64,000 bases of DNA from Symbiodinium microadriaticum (taxonomy: Eukaryota; Sar; Dinophyceae; Suessiales; Symbiodiniaceae): NCBI GenBank assembly GCA_001939145.1, contig LSRX01000064.1, forward strand, positions 493,119 to 557,118, in the 5' to 3' direction. Below the pieces are notes generated by a model that saw only the letters and a list, made by a program, of their open reading frames with translations, made no database searches and was not told the DNA's origin. Below, piece after piece: positions 1 through 11,908 of this stretch. Position numbers and translations under genes: made by a program. Position 1 is the stretch's first letter. Every line of letters starts with the position of its first letter.

Positions 1-1230
1 TAACGATACGTGTCAAGCCAGTACTTGCAATACAGAGAGTCGAGTCACAAGGCCAACACTAATGTATCAACGGCCGACGAAACCCTGAGTCTTCAAACTC
101 AAGTAAGCCCTAAACCCTTAACCGATGAACCCTAAACCCCAACTCCCCAATCCGAAAAACCCTAAACCCTTGACCAATAGATCCTACACAAAGTCCTCAC
201 ACCCTAATAACCCTAAACCATTCGCCAATGATCTTAGTCGGCGGTTCGTTTCAGGTCCAGCCAACAGCCCCTCATGCTTGCAGCCGCGTAAACCAAGTCA
301 AGACCGAAGGTGCTTATAAAGGGCTTAACGGTTTAGGGCTTAGGGTTTAGGGTTTAAGGGTTTAGGGCTCAGGGTGAAGGATTGACTGGTGTGGAGTTGA
401 GGGTTTGGGGGTGTAGGGTTAGGTAAGGGGGGCCTGAGTCACAAAGACAGCACCAGCAAAGCCTAAAATGCTTCAAGTACAGCAGCCATGTCAAAGAGGC
501 TAATATATAAGCCGTGTACAAGAACAGCATATTATATCATATATCATGTATCATAGGAATGCATCCTACCTGCCCAGCGCGCTTATACATGCAAAACAAA
601 CTTGACCGCCGCTTAACAAACACGAAACTCCTGAGTCCTAGACCACAAAACCCCAAATCACCGAAACTCGAAAACTCAAACACAACTAAACCCTAAGCCC
701 TAATCCCTAAAAATCCCAAACCAATGCTTCTGCGCGGCTCGACGTCCGCTGGAAGCGGTGGTCCATCGGGCCATCTCCACAGCCCCTTTGTGTCTCTTAA
801 ATGTTCGGATAACTTGGAGGTAGAATAGACTATAAGGGTGCTAGAATGGCTGATCTAGAGCCCTTTCTTCGTATATTTAAGGTTGGGGTTTTGGGGTTCA
901 GGGGGTTTAGGGTAGAGGGTTTAGAGGCCACTTTCTCTTCAACGAAGTTAAGGTTTAGGGGCTGTGACATTTAGCGTCCAGGGTTGTTTCCAAGGCGTAG
1001 GAAGAGAGGGGCTTTGGTCTTTGAGGGCCTTAAGGTTAACTTCGGGTGAGGGTAGAGGGTTGCGATTGGGTTCTATCTTCTCTCATCCGGCTTCCGCAGG
1101 ATTTCGGATTGAAGGTAGGGTCTGCTGCGAGGACATGCTGGGTTTTCTTTGGAAGGTTCTTCCAGGTGTTTCGCAGAAGTTTAGAGGGTTCTAGTCGATG
1201 TCGTTGTTGTCGTGTTGTAGAAGAAGCCCT
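1..1230. repeat. Telomere-like tracts in non-coding DNA
   Basis: Short runs of CCCTAAA (105-215, 680-715) and of TTTAGGG (325-420, 890-960) with many one-base variants are mixed with unique sequence. The open frames here are short and low-complexity. I see no gene. Confidence 0.7.
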
Positions 1231-1233
1231 TTT

Positions 1234-1431
1234 AGCAGTAGATAGTAGTGGTGGTAGTAGTAGTAGTAGTAGTAGCAGTAGCAGTAGCAGTAGTAGTAGT
1301 AGTCGTCGTCGTCGTCGTAGTAGTAGTAGTAGTAGTAGGAGGAGGACTAGTAGTAGTAGTAGTCGTGGTAGTAGTAGTCGTCGTCGTAGTAGTAGTAGGA
1401 GGAGGAGGAGGAGGAGTTCTACTACTACTAA
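1234..1431. repeat. (AGT)n trinucleotide microsatellite
   Basis: An imperfect AGT/TAG array with CAG, CGT and GGA interruptions. It gives long Ser, Val or Leu homopolymer frames on both strands, none of which is credible as a protein. Confidence 0.9.
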
Positions 1432-3228
1432 CAAGAATGATGTCCTCATCGTCGTAGTTCTTCTTGTTGGTATTGTGGTGGAGTTAGTTCTTCTTGTTGA
1501 TATTGGTGTTGGTGTTGCGGGTTCTCCGACGCCAAGGCAGCATCCCAGCAAAGCCGCTCACCGGGCACCCCGGGTCCCCAGAACCACCGAACCCCTCGAC
1601 CTCGACCCAAGCCCCAAGGGCCCATGTATCCCTATAGTAGATACCTTGACCCTCAACAACATCTAATTATGGGGACTACTTTAAGGCCTGAGTAGATCTT
1701 GTACGGGTACATGAACCCTTGGGGAAGATGATGATAGAAACTCTGCACTCTGAGCATCCAGCGCCGACGGACACAGGTGCAAACATTGCCTTCCTCGGTT
1801 CGCAAAGCTGTGCCTAACTCCTTGCTACCGGATTTCTCAAGGCTCGTAGGATCATAGCACGACCACGCGTAGCAACCCATCCTCAAGGCCACCAGCACCA
1901 GCGCGGTGGATATTGTTATCAGCATCACTTCCTGTATCCAAACCCTGGACCCTGAAGAATAAATTCTCAAAGCCTGAATCCTAAATCTTAAATCCTAAAC
2001 CCTAACCCCTTCTTGACATCGACAACGGATTGCAGCTCATTGGGAAGTTTGGACCCGTAGTCCCAATTCAGTCGGGCCCTAAACCCCAAACCCTAAACCC
2101 CTAAACCCTAAACCCTAAACCCCAAAACCCAAAACCCTAAACCATAAAACCCTAAGCCCTAAAACCCTTCCCTTCCCAACACCGAGAAGCGGACGAAGGC
2201 GGCTGCTTCCCAACCGAGCTGCCGCTACTCCGGGCCTCAGGCGGCAAAGGGGGCTACAAATCCGGAAAGCCGACTTAAGGTTTAGGGTTTAGGGGTTCAT
2301 GGGGGTTTAGGGTTTAGGGTTCAGGGTTTAGCGGTAAAGGGGTTTTAGAGGTTCAAGGTTTCGGGTTTAAGGGTTTAGGGTTCGGAGTTTAAGTTTAGGG
2401 GACTCCGAGGAGCTACGTACAGGTGCCCATAAGTCTTCTATAAGGGGGAAGATAGGTCAGGTAAGTACCCCCCTACCAGAGGCGTCGATAGACCCCTATA
2501 GAGACCCCCTGTGGTTTTTGCCATAGGCCCCTATGACGCTCTACCTCCCAAACCATCCACGGACCCCTACCCACGGACCCTGATCATATTCCTGTAGACC
2601 CCTGTTCATAGACCCTCGCCGAATTTGCATAGCTAGAGGAATCGCCGAAGTCCTTGCGGCTTTGTGGCAACTCTGCTATAGCTTCATGTAACTAGCTCAT
2701 GAAGCGAACCGCTAGACTGTCTACACTATCCTAAACACTTCTTTCCAACAAAAACCAGTTTTTGCGATTACGGTAATTAGGCTTGCTTCTACGAGGGAAC
2801 TCGCAAAGAAGTGGAACTCGCAAAGAAGTTGACGTAGACTGGGGCCCAGGCCATGCCAGCATTTTCTCGATGCCTGGGTCCAGCAGGCTTTGAATTTTGG
2901 ACAACATTTCTACCTGTCTAAGGGCTTTTGGGACTTCTTACAGATTTAGAATTCTAGTGCCTATGCCCGTAGCATTTATGGCGCTCAGGGTTTAAGACAT
3001 GGTGCTTCGGGCTTAGGGCTTTCGGTCTAGGACCGGCCTAACATGTCCCAGAAGCTCTGCATGACCTGCTTTGCAAGCTTACCTTGTGATCCCAAGAGGC
3101 CGAGACCAAGTGTCAAAGTGCAAAGCGTAAGACTTCCAAACTCCGAGGAAAATCCCAACTGTCTCTGCGTCCCTGCAAACTCGCTGATAAGCCCTTCAGA
3201 CTCTGATAGAACCATGTCGGGGGGGGGG
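1432..3228. other. Non-coding DNA with telomere-like tracts
   Basis: Contains CCCTAAA runs (about 1,990-2,165) and TTTAGGG runs (about 2,276-2,400) facing each other across roughly 110 bp, then unique sequence. No open frame with protein-like composition was found. Confidence 0.6.
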
Positions 3229-3305
3229 GGGGGGGTTCCGAAAATAGGGGACCCCAATATAGTAAATACTAGGATCCTTATGGACCCCAAAATAAGGTAC
3301 CCCCC
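3229..3305. mobile_element. Palindromic element, family I
   Basis: Inverted ends read GGGGGTTCCGAAAATAGGGG-type on the left and AAGGTACCCCCC-type on the right. The interior contains TAGGATCCTTATGGACCCC, matching the complete family I copy at 18,851-18,953. A poly-G run adjoins the left end. Confidence 0.5.
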
Positions 3306-3510
3306 TAACCTCTAAACCCTAAACCCTAAACCCTAAACCCCTTCTCCCATGTTTATAGTGACCCAATCGTAACCTTTCCAGCACCTCTTTTTCGGACCCA
3401 GCGCCCTTTCAGCACCCTTATACTATAATGTAGGGGCCTTCACAACAGGGTTCCTTTAAAGGGTCCCTTAAAAGGGACGCTATAAGGGATACTATAAGGG
3501 TTCTATGATG

Positions 3511-3604
3511 TAGTGGCCTTAATAATTCGAATGGGTTTTGGGGGTACAGTATACTCTAGTTATAGTAGGAACCCCCCAAATATAGGTAAGTATTAAGGCC
3601 CCTA
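3511..3604. mobile_element. TIR mini-element, family C
   Basis: Starts TAGTGGCCTTAATAATT and ends AAGGCCCCTA, its inverted match. The interior carries GGGTTTTGGGGG opposite a CCCCCCAAA arm. About 94 bp, non-coding and AT-rich in the middle. A second family C start lies just upstream near 3,431. Confidence 0.7.
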
Positions 3605-4415
3605 TCCTTAAGGACGAAATGAACCCCATTTAAAGTGTTTAAAGTCCATATACCAAATCGAGCGTGTAGGGCCTCTACTTATAAGGGTCACTTGGTCCCC
3701 AAGGATTGCATCCCAGCGGCTCCCACCCTAAACCCTAAACCCTCAAACCTAAACCCCAAACCCTAAACCCTAAACCCTAAAACCCTAAACCCTACCCCAA
3801 ATCCCTGTACCTCCATCTCGTCTGCTTTTTGAACTCGGAAACGCTGAGGGAGGGGCATGTCGCCCAAGGTGCAGTAGACAAGTCCATGGTCGACCTTTGT
3901 AGGCCTTAAACCTTAATCCCTACATCCCAAAAACCCAACACCCTAAACCTTAAAAACCTAAACCCTACACCCTACACCCTAAACTTTTGGGAGTTCGGGG
4001 GTGCAGGGTTCTGGAGTCTAGAAGCCTAGGGTTGAGGGTTTCAGGACAGATTTGATCGAAAGGTTCCTTTGCAGTTTAGGGCTTAGGGCTTAGGGTTTCT
4101 TTACGGTTCACTGAAGGGTTTCTCTTTAGGGTTACCAGAGGGGGTTCGGGCCTGGGGCTCCGACATGTGCTCTTTTTTGTAAGCTGTAAGGGTACTACGA
4201 AGTTACTCGAAGGGCCCTAAAAAAGTTACGAATGGGTTAGCGTACGGCGTTTCTCGGAAGACCATAAAGGGCGATACAGCCGCTGTAAGGGTGGTGGGGG
4301 GATTTGCAGAGAGCTTTAGGGTCATGGTGCAGCAAGCTGCCTTGTGGAGATTGAGCTTCGTATGCCACGCCTTAGCTTTGTGGCTTAGCTAGCCCCTGGC
4401 GCTGAATCCGGCAAA

Positions 4416-4523
4416 CTACTGTTGATGACATAAATTAAATCTTGCACTACCTTCAGGACCCTAGACTATCGGAACTATGGGATAATCCTTATGGGTAATG
4501 CAGGGCTTATATCATCAGCTGTA
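4416..4523. mobile_element. TIR mini-element, family B
   Basis: Left end CTACTGTTGATGACATA and right end TATCATCAGCTGTAG are inverted repeats. The core contains CTATCGGAACTATGGGATAA and GGGTAATGCAGG. Same layout as seven other copies in the window. Confidence 0.75.
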
Positions 4524-4883
4524 GGCCCTGGGTGTTCTCCGAGCTGTGAAGAGCCAGCCTCACACGATTCGGACTTACCTTTCAAGCCTTGGCTGCCTTG
4601 ACGCGGGAGTCGAATGTACCAAGCTGCGCATGTGTATAGCAGACGTAAAGGGAGCCAGCTTGTTTCCCCTTTCGGCGGCGGCGGAGCTCCTTGAACCAGC
4701 CATCGGGTAGGGCAGTGCAGATGGCTGCCTCCACTGGTTCTTCCTGTAATCAGGGTTCAATGGATTTGGGTTTTGAGATTCGGGGTGTGAAGTTTCGGTG
4801 AGAATTATTTCATCACGGTCACAGCCCCCCCCTCTTGGACCCAGGCTCAGCCCGAATGACAGCTAGCTGCCCTGCAGGTGATA

Positions 4884-4991
4884 CTGTTGATGATAGAAAT
4901 CCTGCATTACCTCAAGGACCCTATACTATGGGAATTATGGTATATTCCTTACTATGGGTAATGCAGGATTTAAATTTATACCATCAACCGG
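4884..4991. mobile_element. TIR mini-element, family B
   Basis: CTGTTGATGATAGAAATCC at the left pairs with CCATCAACCGG at the right. The core CTATGGGAATTATGGTATAT is close to the family consensus. It lies only about 360 bp from another copy. Confidence 0.75.
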
Positions 4992-5071
4992 AGCGGCTTC
5001 TGGCCTGACTCCTTCAACACTGCCGCCTGGAGCTCGGGAAGATCAAGAGATTACAGCTCCTCTAGGCTTCT

Positions 5072-5220
5072 TGTTGTAGTTTAGGGTTTAGGGTTTCGGG
5101 TTTGGGGTTTATAGGGTTTAGGGTTTCGGGTTTAGGGTTTATAGGGTTTCGGGTTTGGGTTTAGGGTTTATAGGGTTTCGGGTTTCGGGTTTAGGGTTTA
5201 GGGTTTAGGGTTTAGGGTTT
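5072..5220. repeat. TTTAGGG tract with TTTCGGG variants
   Basis: Roughly twenty units of TTTAGGG, TTTCGGG, TTTGGGG and TTTATAGGG in one orientation. The variants are interspersed, so the array is degenerate. Confidence 0.85.
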
Positions 5221-5391
5221 GTTCACATCGAACTGCATGGAGTCGGCACGTGACAGTGCCTAGGATAGGCATGGCTAGTACTGGACTACGAGCACAACTC
5301 CTGGGATCTGGAACTGTGCTGAGGGAACCCTGATCGAATCATCTTGCCTGCATTCATGGGATACCCACAGGCACCAACCAAACACGTAATA

Positions 5392-5510
5392 TAGAGGCCT
5401 AAATGATTAGAATAGGGTTTTGGGGTATACTATACTATAACTATAATAAGGACACCCCCCAAAAAAAACAAAAAACAAAAAAAACCATCGAACAAACATT
5501 AAGGCCCCTG
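5392..5510. mobile_element. TIR mini-element, family C
   Basis: TAGAGGCCTAAATGATTAGA at the left and AAGGCCCCTG at the right. Inner arms GGGTTTTGGGG and CCCCCC. The middle reads TATACTATACTATAA and is followed by an A-rich insertion. Confidence 0.75.
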
Positions 5511-5737
5511 CAGTACGGTGTCCTGCAATGCAGCCCCAAGCCCAAAAAAAACATCCTCGCCCCAACCTCTGGGACTTTAACTTAGGTTTTCGCCTTGGGT
5601 TTAGGGTTGTGAGGGCTTAGGTTTAGGCACACTTAGGGTTTAGGGTGTGTTTCGAGATCAGGCGAAAACCGGAGAGCCAAACACAACACTCAATGCAACA
5701 ATTCGGGCCCTTGTCCCAGCAATTGTGCGCCTCATAA

Positions 5738-6112
5738 ACCCCAAACCCTAAACCCCAAACCCTAAACCCTGAGCCCTTAAGTCATGTAGAGTTTGGGATC
5801 CGCGCGATCGAAACGACCCCTATGAATCTAGACCCCGCGCATGCCGGAGACCCACGGCCGTCCACCCCCAAAAGAAAGCCCTAAAACCCTAAACCCTAAA
5901 CCCTGAAACCCTTAAACCCTAAACTCCCTAAACCCTAGCCTAAACCCTAAACCCTGAACCCTGAACCCTAAACGCTATAAACCCTAAACCCTAAACCCCA
6001 AAAGCCCTAAAACCCTCAACCCTAAAACCCTAAACCGTAAACCCTAAACCCCAAAACCCTAAAACCCCAAAACCCTAACACCCCAAAACCGCAAAGCCTT
6101 CAACCCTAAAAC
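5738..6112. repeat. Long degenerate CCCTAAA array
   Basis: Dense CCCTAAA, CCCCAAA and CCCTAAAA units, continuous from about 5,880. A short unique stretch with CG-rich words sits at 5,770-5,875. It is one of the densest telomere-like blocks in the window. Confidence 0.85.
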
Positions 6113-6149
6113 CCCAAGGAGGGCTGAATGGGTATGGGACGGTATGGGG

Positions 6150-6745
6150 CTTCGCATTTAGGGGTTTAAGGTTTAGGATTTATAGGGTTTAGGGTTTAGG
6201 GGCTTAGGGTTAGGCTTTAGGGTAAGCCCCTAAGCCCCTAAACACTAAAACCATAAGACGGCAGGTAGATCATCGGAGTGCCTCTTTGCCAAAGGGGGAC
6301 ATGTCGTAGTTCCGCCTCAGCTTTCGTTCCTTATCTAAAGATTCCTTTAAGGGGGTACTAATTCCTTTAAGGGTGTACCGAAACGTTCTAGGATAGAGGA
6401 GCCTCAAGAATCAGAAAAGGGCTTTTCTGGACATATTTACATACCAGAACCCAAATCCTAACCCCTCATCTTAAACCCTTAACTCTAAACCCTTGACCCC
6501 GAAATCCTTAAACCCCAAACCCCTAAACCCCTAAACCCTAAAACCCCCAACCCTAAACCCCTAAACCCCTAAACCCCTAACCCCTGAACCTCAACACAAA
6601 GCCCCAAACCACGAATCCAAAACCCGACCCTAAACCGAAATCCTTAAACCCCAAACCCCTAAACCCCTAAACCCTAAAACCCCCAACCCTAAACCCCTAA
6701 ACCCCTAACCCCGAAATCCTTAAACCCTGAACCCTTGTTGAGGGG
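6150..6745. repeat. Telomere-like tracts, both orientations
   Basis: TTTAGGG units at 6,150-6,230 flip to CCCCTAA at about 6,225-6,245. A long CCCTAAA/CCCCTAAA block follows at 6,464-6,740 and contains an internal direct duplication of about 120 bp (around 6,500-6,585 and 6,630-6,710). Confidence 0.75.
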
Positions 6746-7640
6746 TCTGGGTGTTCCCCGGCTGAAAGGCAAACAGGTATACGACCCCCCCCCCCATACT
6801 TTGTATGCAAGAGGGCACACTTCAGGGTTTAAGGTTTAGGGTTTATGCGCTTATGGTACCATAGGGGTTTAGGGTTTAGGGTTTATGCGCTTGTGGTGTT
6901 TATCATAAATAGGGATCAAGCTTTGGGACTTAAGGTTCTGGGGTGTTCCAAGAGACTTACTGCCCTTTCCCACCAATCTTTATTTGCCCAAGCGGGTATT
7001 TCAGAAACTACAGGCCCCCAGGGCGGCCCATAATTGTAGGATCCCGTATAATATGGGGACCCATAAAGTAAGGTACCTGTGCAAACAGGGCTTAGGGTTT
7101 TGCTTTCAGGTTGTTTTGATTTGAAGAACTCCTTGTCTAGGGCTGCGACTGCTTCATGTCCCTTGTCACGCTCTCGATGAGGCCAGGCTTGCGCACGGCC
7201 CGCTGCATCACCTGTAGCCGCCCACAGCCTACACCCTAAAACCATCTAAATAAACCGTACATACTGAGCCCCAAACAACCAGCGATTAGAAAAGTAGTTC
7301 TTCGCATGTCCAGAAAAAATCGTTGGTGTCAACGGCATCTCCAGACATTGTATACATTACCCAATGCACTGCTTATGTGCGTCCGACCCTATGACTCTCT
7401 CCACCCCCTACCCCCCAAGCATACGAACTCTAAGCCTAGATCCCACAACCCTGGACTGCTCACCGGTTTAGGGTTTGGGGTTTAGGGCAATCTTCGATTG
7501 TTTGGCGCTTTGCTTATGGCAGTGGCATGTACGCGCACATAATGCACTACTTTGTCAGTTCCGTTTCCTGGACTGTACTCGCTGCTACATCGGCTTGCCA
7601 ATGTGATTGGGACATCCCTATCTGTGTATAGATAGATATA
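6746..7640. other. Intergenic DNA, no clear gene
   Basis: Contains a poly-C run, short TTTAGGG tracts and a fragment resembling a family I arm near 7,035-7,075. A 109-codon minus-strand frame (6,916-7,245) has a protein-like patch but runs into repeat DNA, so I do not call it. Confidence 0.45.
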
Positions 7641-7735
7641 TATATATTTATTTATTCATCTGTTTATATACGTTTTTACATAATGTATATAACTTGCTTG
7701 TTGACAGGTCTTCGGGCGAAATCCGAAAGAAAGAA

Positions 7736-7897
7736 AGATAGACAGATAGACTGATGGACAGACTGATGGATGGATAGATGGATGGATGGATGGATGGATG
7801 GAAGGATGGAAGGATGGATGGATGGGAGGGAGGCAGAGAGGGAGGGATGATGGATGGATGGATGGATGGATGGATGGATGGATGGATGGATGGATGG

Positions 7898-7932
<35 letters not shown>

Positions 7933-8113
7933 CATGGATGGATAGATAGGTAGATAGATAGATAGGTAAATGAGATTAGATTGGATTAGATTAGACTAGC
8001 TTAGGTTAGACTAGATTAGCTTAGATTAGATTTAGATAAGATTCGATTAGAGTAGGTAGATAGATAGATTAGGTAGATAGGTAGATCGATAGATAGATAG
8101 ATAGATAGATAGG
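7736..8113. repeat. (GGAT)n and (GATA)n microsatellites
   Basis: A GATG/GGAT array (7,750-7,940) followed by TTAGA-like and GATA arrays to 8,113. The minus strand yields a meaningless His-Pro-Ser-Ile frame. Confidence 0.9.
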
Positions 8114-8484
8114 TAGGGAGTTTGTCTGGTAGATAAGCAAACATACAGTAATACATATGTGTCAGCCAGCAGCACGCATGGAAGCATGTACGTTTTGGGT
8201 GCTGTTTTCTTCTGCACGGCCAGGATACAAAAAAAACAGCAAGCCTCCTTCTCAATGGCAGCCCGCCAGGCATGGTTGTCCCCTCGAGAAGACACCGTGC
8301 TATGCGCAGTTAGGTTCGCAAGGGTTAATACAGGAACCTCGATATCTAGAATGGCGGTCATGGGGCATAGCAGATTTTTAATGAGCCTATGGAAAAATAT
8401 TGCTACCAGTTCAGGTATCTGTATTGAATCATCTGGGTTTCTCGAGACGGGCTGCGGCGCCTTAGTTTTGAGAATCTCCTCATG

Positions 8485-8610
8485 TAGGGCCTGAAAAGTT
8501 AGAACAGGGTCTTGGGGTATACTATACTATAATCATAATAAGTTATAATAAGGAACCCCCACAAAAAACCAAAAAAAAAAAACTAGTACAGGTAATTATG
8601 AAGGCCCCTA
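8485..8610. mobile_element. TIR mini-element, family C
   Basis: TAGGGCCTGAAAAGTTAGA at the left and AAGGCCCCTA at the right. The inner arm GGTATACTATACTATAAT matches the 5,392 copy closely, and an A-rich insertion lies before the right arm. Confidence 0.75.
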
Positions 8611-10256
8611 TCTCGCTCCGGATTCAGACTGCAGGGTTATCTGATGGGCCACGAACACGTTGACGAAGTATTCAGGCCCCTCTGCTGCGCCCGAACCTCG
8701 AAACCCAAAGCTTAACCCGTGTGGAATCCGTTTAAGGAGCTCTGGCAGCGAGAAGACAGACGAAGAAGGCGTGCGTTGTCAAAAGACTATAGAAGGGAGG
8801 ATAACACAAAATCACTCAAGGAACCTTGAGCATGTAGTGCTACATAACAGCCTTGCACCCCCGAAAACCCTAGACTCCTCTAAACCCTAAACCCTAAACC
8901 TTAAACCCTAAACCCTAAACCTTAAACCTTAAACCCTAAACCCTAAACCTTAAACCCTAAACACTTGGACTCTGAGCCGGGAACACCGAGAAGGACAAGA
9001 ACCACAGAGATGGCAAGCTCGGAATGAACATGGAGAAAGCCCTGAAACCTGCAATACCGCACCCCTCCAACCCACCATCACAAAACACAGCTTGCAACCA
9101 GATAAACTCTATAACTCTAAACCCCTAAACCCCTAACCCGAACACCTAATCCTCAGACTGCAGAAAGCCCCCCTCCCCCCCACACACATCCTCAGAGATG
9201 CTGCCCAAGCGGCTCATGCCGGTCTCTAGCCCTGGCGTGATCATCTTCGAGGTCGACATCAAAGAGGTAGACATGGCGCCTTGCTTTGGGCTATGGAACC
9301 CTAAGCCACCGAATACAGCGACCTCGATTTTGAGTGCAGGGTTCGGTGGGTCTGTAAAAAGAAAACATACCAAAAAAATATTAGAGAGATACCAATGCTA
9401 AGTGGACGGGCCCCCTTATGATACAAATCCAAGGCCCCCAGAACCGCTGAAGAATATTGAAACCCGAAGCTTTGACTTCTTGAGGCCCCGACCCACACGC
9501 CGAGGTGGCCGCAGCCTATGCTGCCGGAACTACCTTGAGCCTATAAGCCTTGGCGGTTCAGTTTTCTTTTGTGTTGAACTCCTTCTCTCCAGCGACAGCG
9601 GTTTAGGGCTTAGGGTGTAGAGGTTTTAAGGACTACTTGGAGGATCATGGGTAGCGATGGGTAGGGTTAAAGCTCCCCTTAATATGGTGCATAATTCTAG
9701 TTACCCGACTGGTAAGCCCCACTTATAACTACAATTGAACCTCCAAGGAGGGTCGAAATCGCAGCTGTTTCGAGCGTTTTTGGTGGCAGGCTTGAGGATT
9801 GAATGTTGCGCTGAATGGGCCTATATGGTTCTAGAATGCGTGTGGCAGGGTTCTACAGTTAGTTAGGGCTTGGGCTTTGGGGTTTAGGCTTGGGGCTTTG
9901 GGGGCTTGGAGAGCTTGCACTATTTCGCAGGCAAGAAGCGAACATAAGAACAGTTCTTTCTCAGCAAAGTGGGTGTAGAACTCATTTCCTTGGGTTCCTA
10001 TACAATCGAATACGCTCGAAGACGCTGCTAATATCAAGAACCGAAACTCTCTGCAAGTAATCCCGTGCTTTAGCTCATGGGTGAGGCCTAGAACGACTCG
10101 GGGTGAGTTGGCTTTCCTCAGAGGTGGTGGACTCATGCAAGGTGTGTTGTCGAGACCCTAGACTACCCTAAACCCTAGACTCCCTTATGCTCTAAGCCCC
10201 AAGCCCGAAACTCTACATCCTAAAACCCTAAAGTCTAAGCCCTCAACGCAAACCTG
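8611..10256. other. Intergenic DNA with CCCTAAA tract
   Basis: A CCCTAAA/CCTTAAA tract spans 8,880-8,965, with smaller tracts near 9,115 and 10,145-10,210. Frames up to about 100 codons (for example 9,831-10,136 minus) show no recognisable domain. Confidence 0.5.
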
Positions 10257-10516
10257 ACTATACTATACTATACTATACTATACTATACTATACTATACTA
10301 TACTATACTATACTATAGNNNNNNNNNNNNNNNNNNNNNNNNNNNNNNNNNNNNNNNNNNNNNNNNNNNNNNNNNNNNNNNNNNNNNNNNNNNNNNNNNN
10401 NNNNNNNNNNNACCATACCATACCATACCATACCATACCATACCATACCATACCATACCATACCATACTATACTATACTATACTATACTATACTATACTA
10501 TACTATACTATACTAT
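10257..10516. repeat. (ACTAT)n / (ACCAT)n satellite with gap
   Basis: Pentanucleotide TATAC repeats run to 10,318. After an assembly gap, ACCAT repeats (10,412-10,466) give way again to ACTAT repeats. The same TATACTATACTATA word occurs inside family C elements. Confidence 0.9.
10319..10411. other. Assembly gap (93 N)
   Basis: A run of N inside a pentanucleotide array. The true array length is unknown. Confidence 1.
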
Positions 10517-10616
10517 ATCATACTGTTCTAGGGTTCAGAGATGAAGACTCTGGCTTGAGTCTGCTGAGCTTCAGATCTTACGCTCGTGCCAACGCTTCGG
10601 GCCGACCCGCACCTCC

Positions 10617-10773
10617 CTGGTTCTAGTTAGAAGTGTGGTACATAAGTATTCGTAGACCATGTATCTACTAATGGGGAATGGATCCCTATGATCCCCTAAA
10701 CCCTAAACCCCAAACCGTATCTTTACTCTAGTAGTCCCCATAACGCATTCCCGAAACCCCTACTGAGAATCAG
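10617..10773. mobile_element. Palindromic element, family G, diverged
   Basis: Left CTGGTTCTAGTTAGAAG and right TACTGAGAATCAG are imperfect inverted ends. The interior GGGGAATGGATCCCTATGAT and AGTAGTCCCCATAACGCATT words match the cleaner copy at 31,361-31,462. A short CCCTAAA run interrupts the centre. Confidence 0.55.
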
Positions 10774-10953
10774 AGAGGGGCCCTCCAGCTGAGGGCTCTG
10801 GGTGCAGTACGTCTTCGAGATGAATTTAGGGACTAGGGTTTAGGGGCTTAGGGTTTAGGGTTAGGGACTGGATGTAAGTTCCCATTCTACTGTGAGGTCC
10901 AGAGACGGTGGTCGTAGGTAACATCCCATAATGCCTGTGCTTCAGTGCCTTTT

Positions 10954-11603
10954 TCAGCCGAACGCAATCGGCAAAGCCGTGGCGACAGTCGCAGCTGCAT
11001 TCATGGCTCCATCGGCACCCTGCGACCAGCTGCTTTGCTGCAGCAGCCGCCTTTGTTGCCGCCTGTTGTCGCGGAAGACCAAGAACAGGAAGAAGCCGAA
11101 AAGGACCAGCAGAGCCTTAAACCTGCGTTTTATCCTGTCGATCTCCTTGTCCTTGTCCTCCTTGGAGGCGAATGGGGTCAAAGGCGTCTCAGGAGCGTCT
11201 GCGGCCTCGGATGGCGTTGCTGTAGGTTTCGGCTTCGAGGGGTCGGGCGCCGGCAACTCCTTCGACTTGGTCGCAGTGCTCTTCAAGGCCCAGATCCACT
11301 CGCCAACATCTCGAAGCCGGTAGAAAGTCGTTGTCACATGCTCCTGAAGCTGTTCGAGCATGATGCTGTTCATCTCCAGCATTTGGGTCATGCGAAACAT
11401 GCTCTCTGCATAGCTGCTTCCCATGCCCATGCCCATGCCGCCCATCATTCCGCCATACATCCCCCCGCCGTACATGCCCCCCCCGTAGCCACCATACATG
11501 CTGCCCATGCCCCCGTAGCCGCCGTACATGGAACGGCCGTACATGCCGCCTCCATAGCCTCCATACATGGCGTAGGAAGCTCCGGTGTGCTTACCACCAG
11601 AGG
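10954..11603 (-). CDS. PEX13-like peroxisomal membrane peroxin, 3' exon
   Basis: Peroxin-13 is a peroxisomal membrane protein of the matrix-protein import docking complex. From the internal ATG at 11,568 the frame gives 204 residues: a Gly/Tyr/Met-rich repeat (MYGGYGGGMYG type, about 1-50); a helical segment typical of the Pex13 N-terminal family (SSYAESMFRMTQMLEMNSIM, then HVTTTFYRLRDVGEWIW, about 51-97); a Pro/Lys/Glu linker; and one hydrophobic helix (ALLVLFGFFLFLVF, about 152-165) with a basic end. No SH3 domain follows, unlike fungal and animal Pex13. The frame stays open upstream of that ATG to a good acceptor (TTGATATTCAG, exon from 11,603) and adds SGGKHTGASYA, so an upstream exon is likely and the call is 5'-partial. 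I could not place that exon. Another Gly-rich membrane protein is the main alternative. Confidence 0.6.
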
Positions 11604-11812
11604 CTGAATATCAAACCAAAAGCCTTACATGGTATGGTCGCTGTGCAGAAGCCTGAAAAAAGATTAGTCCTTACCGCCTTACATGCAACTTTCTGCAAGA
11701 AGCAGCTGCGCTGTCTTTATCTGAGCTGGGCTCCAGTGTTGGGGCGGAGGGTCCCTGGCAGAGGTGCATGAGGTGATATCTGCGCTTTCAGGACATGGGG
11801 TTTAGGATTTAA

Positions 11813-11908
11813 GGCTTACCCAGAGGCCCCTAAGTTGTTCCTTTTTCCTTTTTAGGGTCTATATTTATTTGTCCTATAAGGTAATCACTTAGGGACCTAT
11901 GGTAAGCC
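11813..11908. mobile_element. TIR mini-element, family E
   Basis: GGCTTACC at the left and GGTAAGCC at the right enclose GAGGCCCCTAAGTTGTTCC and CACTTAGGGACCTATGG, the diverged inverted arms of family E. Flanking direct duplications are not obvious. Confidence 0.6.

Larger units (their letters stand above)
3306..5391. other. Repeat-rich intergenic DNA
   Basis: Holds CCCTAAA tracts (3,312-3,342; 3,723-3,800; 3,900-4,005), a TTTAGGG tract (5,072-5,220) with TTTCGGG and TTTATAGGG variants, one family C element and two family B elements listed separately. No gene seen. Confidence 0.6.

Noticed and set aside
1-330. True chromosome end
   Set aside because: The left edge has only short CCCTAAA runs broken by unique DNA, not a terminal array.
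1036-1666. Ser-, Leu- and Val-rich frames of 69-206 codons
   Set aside because: All are translations of the AGT microsatellite on both strands.
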